Source: Deltaproteobacteria bacterium (GTDB lineage: Bacteria; Myxococcota_A; UBA796; SXON01). From it: a DNA stretch of 64,000 nt. The stretch is taken from the NCBI GenBank assembly GCA_947484175.1, contig CANKOI010000003.1, positions 30,348 to 94,347 on the forward strand, read 5' to 3'. Made by a program: the position numbers and the translations under genes. The number at the start of each line of letters is the position of its first letter. The stretch's first letter is position 1. The notes under the pieces were generated by a model. The model was given only the letters and a program-made list of their open reading frames with translations. It was not told the DNA's origin and ran no database searches. Of the stretch, positions 18,701 through 28,300 are shown piece by piece.

Positions 18701-19633
18701 GTGGGCGACGCCGACCTCACCTTCGACGGCCCCGTGGGCGACCTGCTCATGGGGGGACGCATCGACATCCAGGACATGGAGTTCCGCGAGCGGGTGGACT
18801 GGGAGGCGCGGATCGTGGCGCTGCAGTCGAGTCGCCTCACCGACTCGGCCCACGCCGAACGTGAGGACTACTTCAGCATGGACCTCGCGGTGTCGGCGCC
18901 CGGAACGATCCGCCTCCGCAACAACCTCGCGGACGCTACGGCCAGCGCCGATCTCCGCATCGTCGGCGACACCGCTCGCCCCGGCATGACCGGCAACATC
19001 ATCGTCGATCCCGGGGGTCGGATGTACCTTCAGGACCGGCAGTTCGAGCTCACCCGCGGCGAGATGCGCTACCGCGACCCCTATTCGTTCGACCCGGAGA
19101 TCGACTTTCTCCTCGAAACCGAAGTGAACGGGCGCGAGCAGGACTACCGCGTGGACTACCGCGTGTCCGGACCGTTCTCCAACTGGGCCACCTCCACGAC
19201 GAGTGACCCCTACCTCTCTCAGGCCGACATCAACACGCTCCTGTTGTTCGGGATGACGAGGGAGGAGTTCGAGCAGTACGGCGGCATGGCGGCGGCGGCG
19301 CTCGCGGCTCAGGCCACCGACCTCCTCGCCGCGCAGGTGGCGGCGAACCCGGCGCAGCTCGTGGACCGGTGGAACCTCGTGAGCGGCGTGAACGCTCGCG
19401 GCACCCCGACGCTCGACAGCAACTGGCGCGTAGTCGCGGCCAAGGAGTTTCTCGGCTTCACGGCCACGGGGGAGCTCGACCTCGCGGACTACGATCTGTA
19501 CCTATCGCTGGAGCGGCGTGTCACCCGCAACTTCTTCGCCACGGCCTACGCCACCACCCAGGAGGAGGGCCGCTCGCTCGACTTCGGATCGGCCCTGGGA
19601 ACCGAGATCAAGTACCGCTGGGAGCTCGATTGA
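15722..19633 (+). CDS. tamB: Translocation and assembly module protein TamB (DUF490)
   Basis: TamB is an inner-membrane-anchored protein with a long beta-rich groove across the periplasm. It helps outer-membrane protein assembly and lipid transport together with TamA. The 1303-aa product has a basic N-terminus and one membrane helix (IVPTFVLVALALVI). A long AsmA-like repetitive beta region follows. The C-terminal DUF490 domain contains GNIIVDPGGRMYLQDRQFEL and FDPEIDFLLETEVNG. The start is GTG at 15722. The stop overlaps the TTG start of the TamA-like gene, so the two partners are translationally coupled. Confidence 0.92.
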   Translation: MSVKPPARRRRRRSRAWWIVPTFVLVALALVIRTDLVTRVAGNAIQVLAERALGEEVTIGAVTVSYFPPEVGLEGVVVSHRADGERIVGVRSVRARLGVHDWRPGIVELRVERPDVLVHVDADGLREFRDGATSSGPLPDAFPWLALTVVDGHVRVEGVDFKAEVSDIEVFTELDGRLDLAWGSAHVQREGIHERAGPTRFKHVALTPRSIEAPAVDITFDHLAVEGRFSASVDGPLGGDLAFTVGLPAFTTDATDPRSFVDGTVHLDVSLSGDLDAPVVDARLATENIVAWRVDSLDVPHALNLGAITGPLHFEGHLLTADRLAVPWGDGHVSVQAEVDTEARTLTAAVTAEGIHLGRVLRQTGGFTAPWIDFPADVETHVKGTLDPLHLEGPFEIVFTDLIVRNGPYDSRAELMLDVPRGRVSGDLDLDAEHIVIDATDVRFGPAHGNVWADLAFGEPVAVNLRTELRDLDLGWLQPLAGAGLGGRAHLQGSLVGSPGDFVALADLEVIDAQVLQLGIADRLTAHLDSDLDTLEFSGLRGELGQTLYAGNYTLALGGEELWMDTQIAIPEGRLSDLSGIFVELGDLDGSVVANAVLRGPPTRLTGEVHAELTGVNLYGEHGFDGAAVAWMDDGILTIDDLALRRGESSLLARGTVGRGYAMNVELLTDGVRLEGLDYLRHSPVDIAGGVVADVQLEGTLFDWAPRGRVRASPVFVSGRAVQPSEVRFRTDNEGRLVWEGELLGGTGVVGGRLSLRGEQAYDVNATFDTFPVDVIYPFGADGTRVEATVSGELELAGRLGDDPTPVDVEARFDRVRLAWNGHELRNEEDWVVAVHGRSVQVPGLSLADGRGTRLGLEGWTTADGRVNFRGGGPFDLDLARMVAPGVSLAEGAATLDVEFSPSAGPHGFKATVKSKDATIRTEYFPATFTGLGFEVAADGDRYVLHRVEAEVGGGRLAGGGTISAEGGWPTAFNLEASLRDARVQYLDYLPALVGDADLTFDGPVGDLLMGGRIDIQDMEFRERVDWEARIVALQSSRLTDSAHAEREDYFSMDLAVSAPGTIRLRNNLADATASADLRIVGDTARPGMTGNIIVDPGGRMYLQDRQFELTRGEMRYRDPYSFDPEIDFLLETEVNGREQDYRVDYRVSGPFSNWATSTTSDPYLSQADINTLLLFGMTREEFEQYGGMAAAALAAQATDLLAAQVAANPAQLVDRWNLVSGVNARGTPTLDSNWRVVAAKEFLGFTATGELDLADYDLYLSLERRVTRNFFATAYATTQEEGRSLDFGSALGTEIKYRWELD

Positions 19634-22600
19634 GCCTGCTCCTCGTGGCCCTGTGGTCTGCGTTCGCCTCCGCTGCTGAGCCGGAGTCCCCCGCACCCGA
19701 CGACCTCCTCGCCCACACCGGGCAGCTTGTGGCGTTTGTGACCATCACGGCGCCCCGCGGTGGCCTGGCCCAGGAACCGCTCGATCCCCTGCTGCGGGTG
19801 CGGCAGGACGGCATCTTCCGCCCCGGCGACATGCGCCAGGATGTGGCGACGCTCTTTCGCGCTGGCCAGTTCGCGCAGGTGGAGGCGTGGCTCTACCCCT
19901 GGCCGGTGCAGCTTCCCACGGGCGAAGAAGCCGAAGGGGTGCGGCTTGAGTATCGGGTTTATCCCCAGCCACGCATCGCCAAGCTGGTCGTAAACGGCGC
20001 ACGAACCTTTCCCGTCCCCGAATTGCTCGGGCGCCTCGGCCTCGCGAACGGCGACGTGTGGGCGCACGACGACCCCGGCCGATGGGAAGCTGCCGTCGCC
20101 GAGGCGTACGTCGCTCGCGGGTGGCCTTCCGCCCGTGCCACTCTCGCGCGCACCGTGGACGATGACGGAAATGTGGAGCTGTTGTTCACCGTGGAGGAGG
20201 GCGATCCCAGGCGGATCGTGGAGCTGCGGGTGCGCCCGACCGCGGCCCTGGGCGAAGCCGAGGCGCGAGCCATCCTCGAGCGGAACGGCCTCCGCGTGGG
20301 TCTCCCCTGGACCGACGCCGCTCTCCGCGACGCGCAGGACGCCGTGGTGCGTCGACTTCACGACTACCCGTCCCGATTCTTGTGGTGGCGGCGGGACTGG
20401 TGGCCCGAGGCCCGCGTGAACCTCAAGGTGATGCCGGAGGCCGGCGGCGACCGCATCTCGTTGCTCGTGGAGGAGCGCCGCCCGTGGACCATCGAGCTCT
20501 CCGACGAGGCCAACCGTCGGGATCTGCCCGACGAAGAAGCGCTTGTGGAAGGAATGGCGCTGGATGGCGGAGCCCGGCTGCGCCGCGAGTTCGCGGCCGA
20601 AGCCACCGCCGAGCTGAACGACCGGGCCACCCGCGCCGGCTTCGTAGACGCCAAGGTGGACGTTCGGGTGGAGGAGACGGAGCAGCGCGTGCAGCTCACG
20701 ATCGGCGGTACCGCCGGACCTCGCTACGCGCTCAAGCGAGTTCGGACCACCGGCGAGGTGATTGACCCCGACCTGCTGGGCGCCGCCAGTTCCGGCTTCC
20801 TGACCGGTTGCTCCGGGGGCGGCCGCTACGCCTTGGAATCGGGTGCCGTCGCGCGCGCCCACGCCCGCAGCGACCGCTTTCTCTGCCAGGCCACCGCAGA
20901 GTCGGCGCGTGAGGTCCTCCCCCCGCCGCTGTTGGGTCGACAGACGCTCACCCCCGAAGCGGCGGATCGGGCCGCTGCCGACATCGCGGAGTTCTATCGG
21001 TCGCAGGGCTACCCTTCGGTGGTGGTGGCGCGAACCCGGTTCGAGCGACTCGGCGAGGTGCGGGGGCGCCAGCAGCCGGTGGAACTGGGGTACGAAGTGA
21101 CGGCCGGGCTGCGCGTGCGGGTCGTGGGTGTCGAGGTGACCGGCGGCGCGCCGGGGGTGCCGGGCAAGGAGTTCTTCGCCGACCTTCTCGGCAAGCCGCT
21201 GAACCCCAACGCGGTAGACGAACGGACGCGCCGGATCGTGGAGCGGCATCAGGAGCGGGGCTTCCTGCACGCGGACGCCCGTGTTTCCACCGAGCTGGAC
21301 GAGGCGGGCACCGGTGCGCGCCTCAGGGTGGCGGTGGTGCCGGGGCCCATCGTGATGGTGCGCTCCGTGCTTGTGCGCGGGCATAGCCGCACGCGACGTG
21401 AAACGATCGAACGGCCGATCGAGCTCGCCGCCGGAGACCCGATCTCGCCCAGCGCGCTCTCCGATCTGCGCCGGGAGCTTTACGAACTGGGGGTGTTTTC
21501 TAAGGTGAGCGTGGAGGCCGAGGGCGACGAAGATCGGCTCAAGGACGTGGTGGTTTCGGTGGATGAACAGCGCAACCTCGCCTTCGAGGTGGGCGGTGGG
21601 CTGGCCACCGACAATGGCGCCGCTGTTTTCCTCCGCGCTCGCCACCGAAACCTCGGCGGCCTCGCGCACCGCCTTACACTCTACGGTCAGGCCGGCGTGG
21701 GGTGGCTCGGCGACAGTTGGACGCCGGACTGGGTCGCGCCGGAGTGGAAGGCGGCATTGCGCTACGAGGCTCCGAACCAGCCCACCCGCGGGGAGCGGGT
21801 GGCGGTCGATGTGTTGTTCAACGAAGAGCAGCAGGAACGCAGCTACCGGATCCAGCGCTCAGGCGGCGGCGTGGGCGTGCGACTGCGGCTGGGCCGCAGC
21901 GCAACGGCCGAGCTGGGCTACCGGGCCCAGTACCGGCGCCTGCTCGACATCGATACCGGCGTGCTGGTGGCCGGCGATGTCTGGGCCGACGAGCTCGGGG
22001 TCACCGACCTTGCCGACCCGGTCCCGGTGCTGCCGAGCTTGGGGCGGTGGGCCAGCGGTATTGAGGCGAGCTTCGTGATTGACCTGCGCAATGACGTTGC
22101 GGCGGCCACACGCGGAGGCCTCGGCAGCGTTTCGATTCGGGTGAACGACGACCTCCTGAGCGATCTGGCGTTCGTGCGAGCCGAGGGCAGCTGGACCCAA
22201 CTCGTTCCCGTGGGCGGCTTCGGCCTCGTCTTGCGTGCGCGGGGCGGGCTCGCGGCCTCACCCGAAGGCACGCTCACGCTCCCGATCGAGGACCGATTCA
22301 GCGCGGGAGGGGGCGGCTCGTTCCGCGGTTTCGACGTGGACCAGGTGGGCCCCGCCAACCACGTGAGCGCCGAGGCGATTGAGTACCCCGAGGCGATCGA
22401 GCCGATCGTGGACTGGTCGCAGCGGGATGCGGCGGGCCGATGGGTGTCGACCGGCGGCGACAGCATGGCGATCGCCACGGTGGAGCTCGACATCCCCTTC
22501 TCGCGTTTGGGTTTTTCGAACGGGTCGACGTGGCAGCTGGCGTTCTTTGGCGACGTGGGCAACGTGTGGTGGCTTTCGCCGACGGTCACCACCGACTCCA

Positions 22601-22764
22601 TGACGGAAGGCATCGACCCCTTTCTGCGCGTGGGCGCGGGCATCGGGCTGCGTCGCGCCACGCCCATCGGCCCTCTCCAACTCGACCTCGGCTTCAACCC
22701 GGCACCGCTGAGCTATCGTGAGGAGGTGATCGCCCGGCTGCACTTCGCCGTGGGAGCGTTGTGA
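19630..22764 (+). CDS. tamA: TamA/BamA-family outer-membrane protein, long form
   Basis: The 1044-aa product has a signal peptide (LSLLLVALWSAFASA|AEP), a long POTRA region and a C-terminal Omp85 barrel from about residue 640. FEVGGGLATDNGAAVFLRAR begins the barrel, GGGGSFRGFDVDQVGP lies in the loop-6 (RGF) region, and RLHFAVGAL is the last strand. TTG at 19630 is chosen because it overlaps the tamB stop, has GGGAG five bases upstream and gives a good signal peptide; GTG at 19645 would cut the signal peptide short. E. coli TamA is about 577 aa with three POTRA domains, so this one has several more. Gene order and overlap with tamB support a TamA role. Confidence 0.88.
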   Translation: MSLLLVALWSAFASAAEPESPAPDDLLAHTGQLVAFVTITAPRGGLAQEPLDPLLRVRQDGIFRPGDMRQDVATLFRAGQFAQVEAWLYPWPVQLPTGEEAEGVRLEYRVYPQPRIAKLVVNGARTFPVPELLGRLGLANGDVWAHDDPGRWEAAVAEAYVARGWPSARATLARTVDDDGNVELLFTVEEGDPRRIVELRVRPTAALGEAEARAILERNGLRVGLPWTDAALRDAQDAVVRRLHDYPSRFLWWRRDWWPEARVNLKVMPEAGGDRISLLVEERRPWTIELSDEANRRDLPDEEALVEGMALDGGARLRREFAAEATAELNDRATRAGFVDAKVDVRVEETEQRVQLTIGGTAGPRYALKRVRTTGEVIDPDLLGAASSGFLTGCSGGGRYALESGAVARAHARSDRFLCQATAESAREVLPPPLLGRQTLTPEAADRAAADIAEFYRSQGYPSVVVARTRFERLGEVRGRQQPVELGYEVTAGLRVRVVGVEVTGGAPGVPGKEFFADLLGKPLNPNAVDERTRRIVERHQERGFLHADARVSTELDEAGTGARLRVAVVPGPIVMVRSVLVRGHSRTRRETIERPIELAAGDPISPSALSDLRRELYELGVFSKVSVEAEGDEDRLKDVVVSVDEQRNLAFEVGGGLATDNGAAVFLRARHRNLGGLAHRLTLYGQAGVGWLGDSWTPDWVAPEWKAALRYEAPNQPTRGERVAVDVLFNEEQQERSYRIQRSGGGVGVRLRLGRSATAELGYRAQYRRLLDIDTGVLVAGDVWADELGVTDLADPVPVLPSLGRWASGIEASFVIDLRNDVAAATRGGLGSVSIRVNDDLLSDLAFVRAEGSWTQLVPVGGFGLVLRARGGLAASPEGTLTLPIEDRFSAGGGGSFRGFDVDQVGPANHVSAEAIEYPEAIEPIVDWSQRDAAGRWVSTGGDSMAIATVELDIPFSRLGFSNGSTWQLAFFGDVGNVWWLSPTVTTDSMTEGIDPFLRVGAGIGLRRATPIGPLQLDLGFNPAPLSYREEVIARLHFAVGAL

Positions 22765-24500
22765 AGGAACGGCGGGTGCTGCTTTCGGTCGGTGCGGCGT
22801 GCGTACTGCTCGTGCTGTGGCCCGTGGTGCTGCACCCCAGAGCGCAGGCGCTGGGGCTGCAGTTCGTGGACGGGTTCGGCACCCAGTGGTGGTTCTGGTA
22901 CCTCGGCGAGGTGCTGGCCGGGCGGCAGGACCTCGTTCATACCGACCTGCTGTTCTTCCCCACCGGCAAGGACGTCTTCGCCCATACCGGCGGCAACCTT
23001 CTCGACGCCCTCTTTGCGTGGCCGCTCCGCGCCGTTCTCGGCCCGACTGCCGGCTACAACGTGTGGGTGGGCGTGGTGGTGGCCACCAACTACGCGGCGG
23101 GGTGCCGCCTCGGCTCGGCCTTCACGGGCAAGCCTGCTTGGCTGGCCGGCGCGGCCCTCGCGCTCAATCCTTGGGTACTGCAGGAGATCAGCAGCGGGCG
23201 CCCGACCCAGGCGTGGATTGCGCTGCCTGCGGTCGCGCTCGCTGGGGTGTGGGCGGCCAGAACGGCGGGGGGGGCGGTGTGGACGGGCCTCGCGGTGGCG
23301 GGGTCGGGGTGGCTGTACTGGTACGGCGGCCTCACCACCGGCGTCGTAGCGGTGGTGGCCGGATTGCTTCGCCTTCTGCTGCTTTCGGAGCGCGGCCGGA
23401 GTCTCCTCGTTCTTGGTGGCGCTGCGGTCGTGGCGGCCTCCGCGGTGGCGCCGGGGGTCTGGTTCATGCACGAGCAGATCGCAGCCGGGGCGGTGCCAGG
23501 GTTGCTTCTGCTCGAAGGCACCGGCCTCATCGCCCCGCTGTCCCTCGGCACGGCTGAAGGGGGCCGGGGCGGGCTCCAGGTGCTGGCGCCGCTCCTCGGC
23601 CGGAGCGGCGGGCTCGCGGAGGTCGATGGCGTGCTCCGGTTCTCGCCGGGGCAGCCGTCGTTGAGCTTCGCGAGCGGCATCGGAGCTGCGGTGGCCGCCT
23701 TCGTGGCGTGGAGGTCGGGACACAGGCGGGCACTTGCCGCCGCGGTGGCCGTGGTCTTCACAGGCCTGATGCTTGCTTGTGGTCCGGCGATCGTCGTCGG
23801 GGACGAGCTCGTGCTGAACCGCCCCTGGGTGTGGCTGGTGTCGCACGTCGACATCCTCCGCCGTTGGTGGTGGCCGGCGCGCGCCGTAGTCGCGGTGTTT
23901 CTCGGCCTGGTGGCGCTGTTGCCGCTCCTCCCGCGGGCGTGGGGGTTCCGCTGGCTCTTTCTGGTAGCGATCGGCGTGGAGGGTTTTCGCACCCAGCAGC
24001 TGCCGATGCCTTCTTGGAGTGCGCGAGTGCCGGCGCCCCTCGAGTGCCTGCGCAACGCGCCTCCCGGTGCCGTGATCGACCTGCCTCTGCTCTCCAACCA
24101 GCGCAACCTGTGGTTCCAAACCGAGCATCACCACCCCCTGCTGTCGGGAATGCTGGTCCTCAGCCCGGAGTTTGGGAGCGCTCCGGTCAATGCCCTGCGG
24201 GCCGAGAACTCTTTGCTGGACCTCTTGCTCGACCTCGGCGAGCGCCATTACACCCGCGAGCCCACCTTCGACGAGGCTGACCGCACCTCGCTCCTCGCGG
24301 CTGGCTACCGCTACGTGCTGGTCGACCAGAGCCGCTTCTGGACCCTCCGCCCCGGCGGCGAAACGGTGCAACGCAAGTCCACCTGGCCGCGCCTCCAACG
24401 GCTCCTGCGACCGCTCCTCGGCGAAGCGGTGATCGACGCAGACGGGGTTGCGCTGTACACCCTCGATGCGAGTCCGCTGGAGTGTGCCCCCTCACCCTGA
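22761..24500 (+). CDS. Polytopic membrane protein, GT-C-like (YfhO/mannosyltransferase type)
   Basis: The 579-aa protein has about ten membrane helices in its first 400 residues and a soluble C-terminal domain of about 170 residues. The early loop with QFVDGFGTQWWFWYLGEVL and then TDLLFFPTGKDVF is like the first periplasmic loop of GT-C glycosyltransferases, where acidic residues bind metal and substrate. The family cannot be named firmly; lipid-linked sugar transfer is an inference. GTG at 22761 overlaps the tamA stop (GTGA) and has GGGAG upstream, so it is the third gene of the tamB-tamA operon. Confidence 0.55.
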   Translation: MKERRVLLSVGAACVLLVLWPVVLHPRAQALGLQFVDGFGTQWWFWYLGEVLAGRQDLVHTDLLFFPTGKDVFAHTGGNLLDALFAWPLRAVLGPTAGYNVWVGVVVATNYAAGCRLGSAFTGKPAWLAGAALALNPWVLQEISSGRPTQAWIALPAVALAGVWAARTAGGAVWTGLAVAGSGWLYWYGGLTTGVVAVVAGLLRLLLLSERGRSLLVLGGAAVVAASAVAPGVWFMHEQIAAGAVPGLLLLEGTGLIAPLSLGTAEGGRGGLQVLAPLLGRSGGLAEVDGVLRFSPGQPSLSFASGIGAAVAAFVAWRSGHRRALAAAVAVVFTGLMLACGPAIVVGDELVLNRPWVWLVSHVDILRRWWWPARAVVAVFLGLVALLPLLPRAWGFRWLFLVAIGVEGFRTQQLPMPSWSARVPAPLECLRNAPPGAVIDLPLLSNQRNLWFQTEHHHPLLSGMLVLSPEFGSAPVNALRAENSLLDLLLDLGERHYTREPTFDEADRTSLLAAGYRYVLVDQSRFWTLRPGGETVQRKSTWPRLQRLLRPLLGEAVIDADGVALYTLDASPLECAPSP

Positions 24501-24504
24501 CCGA

Positions 24505-25206
24505 TCACTTCGCCCTGATGTCCGCCCCGTTCGCCCGCCCCCGCGGCGACACCGTGCCCCCGTTGGCCTGCAAGAAGTTCCGCGCCTCTCGCAGCTCCTC
24601 GATGCGGCTCGCGCCGAAAAACACCTTGTGATGCTTGGGGTACACGATGCCTTCACGCGTTTCGAAGTGGCGCAGGGGGCACCAGGCTGACTCGATCTGC
24701 TCCAGCAGGAGCTCCAGCGCGAGGGCCGAATTCTTCCACAAGCGGAGCGTGACCCGGGCTGGCGTGGGCAGGTGGGCCGCGTAGTTGCCTTCGTTGAGCA
24801 GCGTGGCCGCCTCGGCGTAGGAGAGCCGGTGCATGCCGAGGGCGCGGGAGATCACGAGCCCGTACAGGCCGCGGATGGTGTACACGTCGAACAGGACCCA
24901 CAGGGGCGCCGTGAGGATGGCCGCGATGCCCGCAACGGCCCAACGGACCGGGTGCTGGCTGGCCGGTGCAGCCGCGAAGTGGTCGAGCTGCGTGTTCAAC
25001 ATCGTGGACAGCCCGTTCGCGTAGCCACAGAACTGGCAGTTCAGTCGGTCCAGCCAGAACAGGTTGGCGATCCGGCCCCGGTCCATGAACACGTGGTCGG
25101 CCCACCGCACTTGGGGCAAGCCAAACAACGGCGATAGCACTCCCTGGAGCAAGACGACCACCAGCGTGACATTCAGCACGATGAAGGCGGGGATGCTCAG
25201 GTACAT
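24505..25206 (-). CDS. Unknown membrane protein with NCQFCGYANG motif
   Basis: No family is recognised. The 233-aa protein has an N-terminal membrane helix (FIVLNVTLVVVLLQG), a second hydrophobic stretch near the middle (VAGIAAILTAPLWVLFDVY), and a soluble C-terminal part. The conspicuous motif is LDRLNCQFCGYANG, a CxxC pair next to RLN that could be redox-active or bind metal or FeS. A further segment, WCPLRHFETREGIVYPKHHK, has a Cys and several His. The ATG at 25206 is preferred; a GTG at 25299 would add 31 residues but push into the purL promoter region. It converges with the preceding membrane-protein gene. Confidence 0.5.
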   Translation of the reverse strand: MYLSIPAFIVLNVTLVVVLLQGVLSPLFGLPQVRWADHVFMDRGRIANLFWLDRLNCQFCGYANGLSTMLNTQLDHFAAAPASQHPVRWAVAGIAAILTAPLWVLFDVYTIRGLYGLVISRALGMHRLSYAEAATLLNEGNYAAHLPTPARVTLRLWKNSALALELLLEQIESAWCPLRHFETREGIVYPKHHKVFFGASRIEELREARNFLQANGGTVSPRGRANGADIRAK

Positions 25207-25355
25207 CGTTCCGCCGCCGATGAGGCAGCGGGCCCACCCGTGGGTGCGAATCTGCGCGATGCTGATGGAAACGAGGGTGGAGCGGGCGGAAGGTGGCACC
25301 GCCGTGCGATAGCCCGTCGCGCAGCGGCGCGCTCGGCGGCCCGGGAGGAGTCACG

Positions 25356-28300
25356 ATGCTTACGTTTGGCGGCGGCCCGGCCCTTTCTCCCTTCCGGCTC
25401 GCGAGGCTCTTCGACCGCCTTCGCGAGGTTGCGCCCGCCCTCCAAGCCCTCTGGGCCGATCACGTTCACTTCGCCGAGGCCGAGGGGCTCTCCGAGGCCG
25501 ACGCCGCCACGCTCGCAGCGCTGCTTCGTTACGGAGTGGAGCCCGAGTCGCCTCGCCGAGAGGGGGCCTCGCTGCTCGTCGTTCCTCGGCTGGGCACGCG
25601 GAGCCCGTGGTCATCGAAGGCCACCGACATCGTGCACAACTGCGGCCTGCAGGCGGTGGCGGTCGTGGAGCGCGGCGTGCGGTACACCTTTGCTGGGTCT
25701 GGCCTCGACCTCGCCACGCTTTCGCCGGTTCTGCACGACCGTATGACGGAGTCCGTGCTCTTCGATGAAGCCGGCGCCTCCGCGCTCTTCGAGCGCTCGG
25801 CTCCCGCCCCCCTCCAATCGGTCGACGTGCTGGCTGGCGGCGCGGCGGCGCTCCGCGCGGCCGACCGCTCGCTGGGGCTTGCGCTGGCCGCCGACGAGAT
25901 CGACTACCTCGTGGAGGCCTTCACGCGCCTCGGCCGGAACCCCACCGATGCCGAACTGATGATGTTCGCGCAGGCCAACAGCGAACATTGCCGCCACAAG
26001 ATTTTCAACGCTTCGTGGACGCTCGACGGCGAGCCGCAGGCCCACTCCCTCTTCGGCATGATCCGCAACACCACCGCGATGGCGCGCGTGGTCCTGCCGA
26101 GCGGCGTGGGCAGCGTGCGCTCGGCGTACCACGACAACGCCGCCGTTACCGTAGGCCCTTCGGCGCGCCGCTTCGTTCCCGACCCCGCCACCGGCGTGTG
26201 GGGCTACCGCGAGGCGGCGCCCCTTCACATGCTGATGAAGGTGGAGACCCACAACCACCCCACTGCGATCAGCCCCTTTCCGGGTGCGGCGACCGGCGCG
26301 GGTGGTGAAATTCGAGATGAAGGTGCGGTTGGGCGGGGGGGAAAGCCCAAGGCGGGACTCTGTGGCTTCTCGGTGTCGAACCTCCGGGTGCCCGGGGAGC
26401 CCCCCGAGGAATGGGAGCTCGAGAATCCCGGCAAGCCCGATCGCATCGTCAACGCCTGGCAGATCATGGTCGAGGGGCCGTTGGGCGCTGCGGCCTTCAA
26501 CAACGAGTTCGGGCGCCCCAACCTCGGCGGATATTTCCGAACCCTCGAATTGCCGTTCGGCGGGGAATGGCGCGGCTACCACAAGCCCATCATGGTCGCC
26601 GGTGGGCTCGGCAACATCGCCGAGACGGATGTGGACAAACGGCCCATCCCGCCCGGTTCCGCGTTGGTGGTGCTCGGTGGCCCGGCGATGCGGATCGGGC
26701 TCGGGGGTGGGGCCGCCAGCTCGATGGCCTCGGGGCAGAGCCACGGCGACCTCGATTTTGCCAGCGTGCAGCGAGACAACGCCGAGGTGGAGCGCCGTTG
26801 CCAAGAGGTGCTCGACCGCTGTCAGGCCGCCGGCTTGGACAACCCGATTCTCAGCGTGCACGACGTGGGCGCCGGGGGGCTCTCCAATGCGTTTCCCGAG
26901 CTCGTGAACGACGGGGGTGTGGGGGGGCACTTCAACTTGCGGGCGATCCCGAATGGGGAGCCCGGGATGAGCCCGCTCGAAGTGTGGAGCAACGAGGCCC
27001 AAGAGCGCTACGTTTTGGCGATCAGCGAGGCGAGCCTGCCCGGCTTCGCCGCCCTGTGTGAGCGGGAACGGGCGCCGTTTGCGGTGGTGGGCCGCGCCAC
27101 GGCCGAGCGGGTGCTCCGGGTGGACGACCCCCTCCTCGGTGCGGCTCCGGTCAACCTCCCACTCGAGGTCGTGCTCGGCAAGGCGCCCCGCATGCACCGA
27201 ACGGCGGTGCATGTCGCGGCTCCCGTTGCTCCGCTGAACCTCGCCGGTGTGACGCTGGCGGAGGCGGCCGTTCGGGTCTTGCGTTTCCCCGCCGTGGCCG
27301 ACAAGACCTTCCTCGTGACCATCGGCGATCGGTCGGTCACCGGCCAGATCGTGCGGGACCCGATGGTCGGCCCCTGGCAGGTTCCCGTGGCCGACGTCGC
27401 CGTGACCACGCAGGCCTACGAAGGGGTGGCGGGCGAGGCGATGGCCATGGGGGAACGCACACCGCTGGCGCTCTTCGACGGTCCCGCTTCGGCCCGCATG
27501 GCAGTGGGCGAGGCGCTCACCAACCTCGCCGCCGCCCCCATCGAGCGGATCGAGCAGATCGTCCTCTCCGCGAATTGGATGGCGCCGGCCGGCCACCGGA
27601 ACGAAGACGCGGTGCTCTTCGACATGGTGCGCGCCGTGGGGCTGGAGTTGTGTCCGGCGCTGGGGATTGCGATCCCCGTGGGGAAAGACTCCATGTCGAT
27701 GCGGACGACGTGGAGCGGCGGGTCGGTGACGGCTCCCGTGAGCCTGATCGTATCGGCCTTTGCGCCCGTCACCGATGTGCGGGGCGTCCTGACCCCCCTC
27801 TTGCAGGACGTTCCCGACACTGTGCTCGTTCTCCTCGATCTGGGAGCCGGAAAAAATCGTTTGGGTGGCAGCGTTTTGGCGCAGGTGTACAACCAACTCG
27901 GCGACTGCGCTCCCGATGTGGACGCCGCCGCCTCCCTCCGCACCTTCTTCTCAGGCGTGCAGGCCGCGCGCTCGGCGGGGCTGTTGCTGGCCTACCACGA
28001 CCGCGCAGACGGGGGCCTGTTCGCCACGCTCTGCGAAATGGCGTTCGCTTCGCGATGCGGCCTTTCGGTGCGGGTGCCCGGCGCTCCGCTTCCGGGTTTG
28101 TTCACGGAGGAGTTGGGAGCGGTGGTGCAGGTGCGGCGCGCCGATCTGGGCGCGTTGGCGGGGTGTTTCCCGGGGGTGCCCCTCGCGGAGCTGGGAGCGC
28201 CGGTGTTCGGCCCTCTCGGCGGGTCGGCGCGGAACGAGCTGGCGTTCGCGTTCGACGACCGCTCCATCTGGCGCGCCACCCGTACCGAACTCCACCACCA

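Noticed and set aside
19546..21669. Long minus-strand open frame inside the TamA-like gene
   Set aside because: It is the antisense of a clear Omp85 gene, has Gly/Arg/His-rich low-complexity sequence and no domain; GC-rich codons rarely give stops on the other strand.
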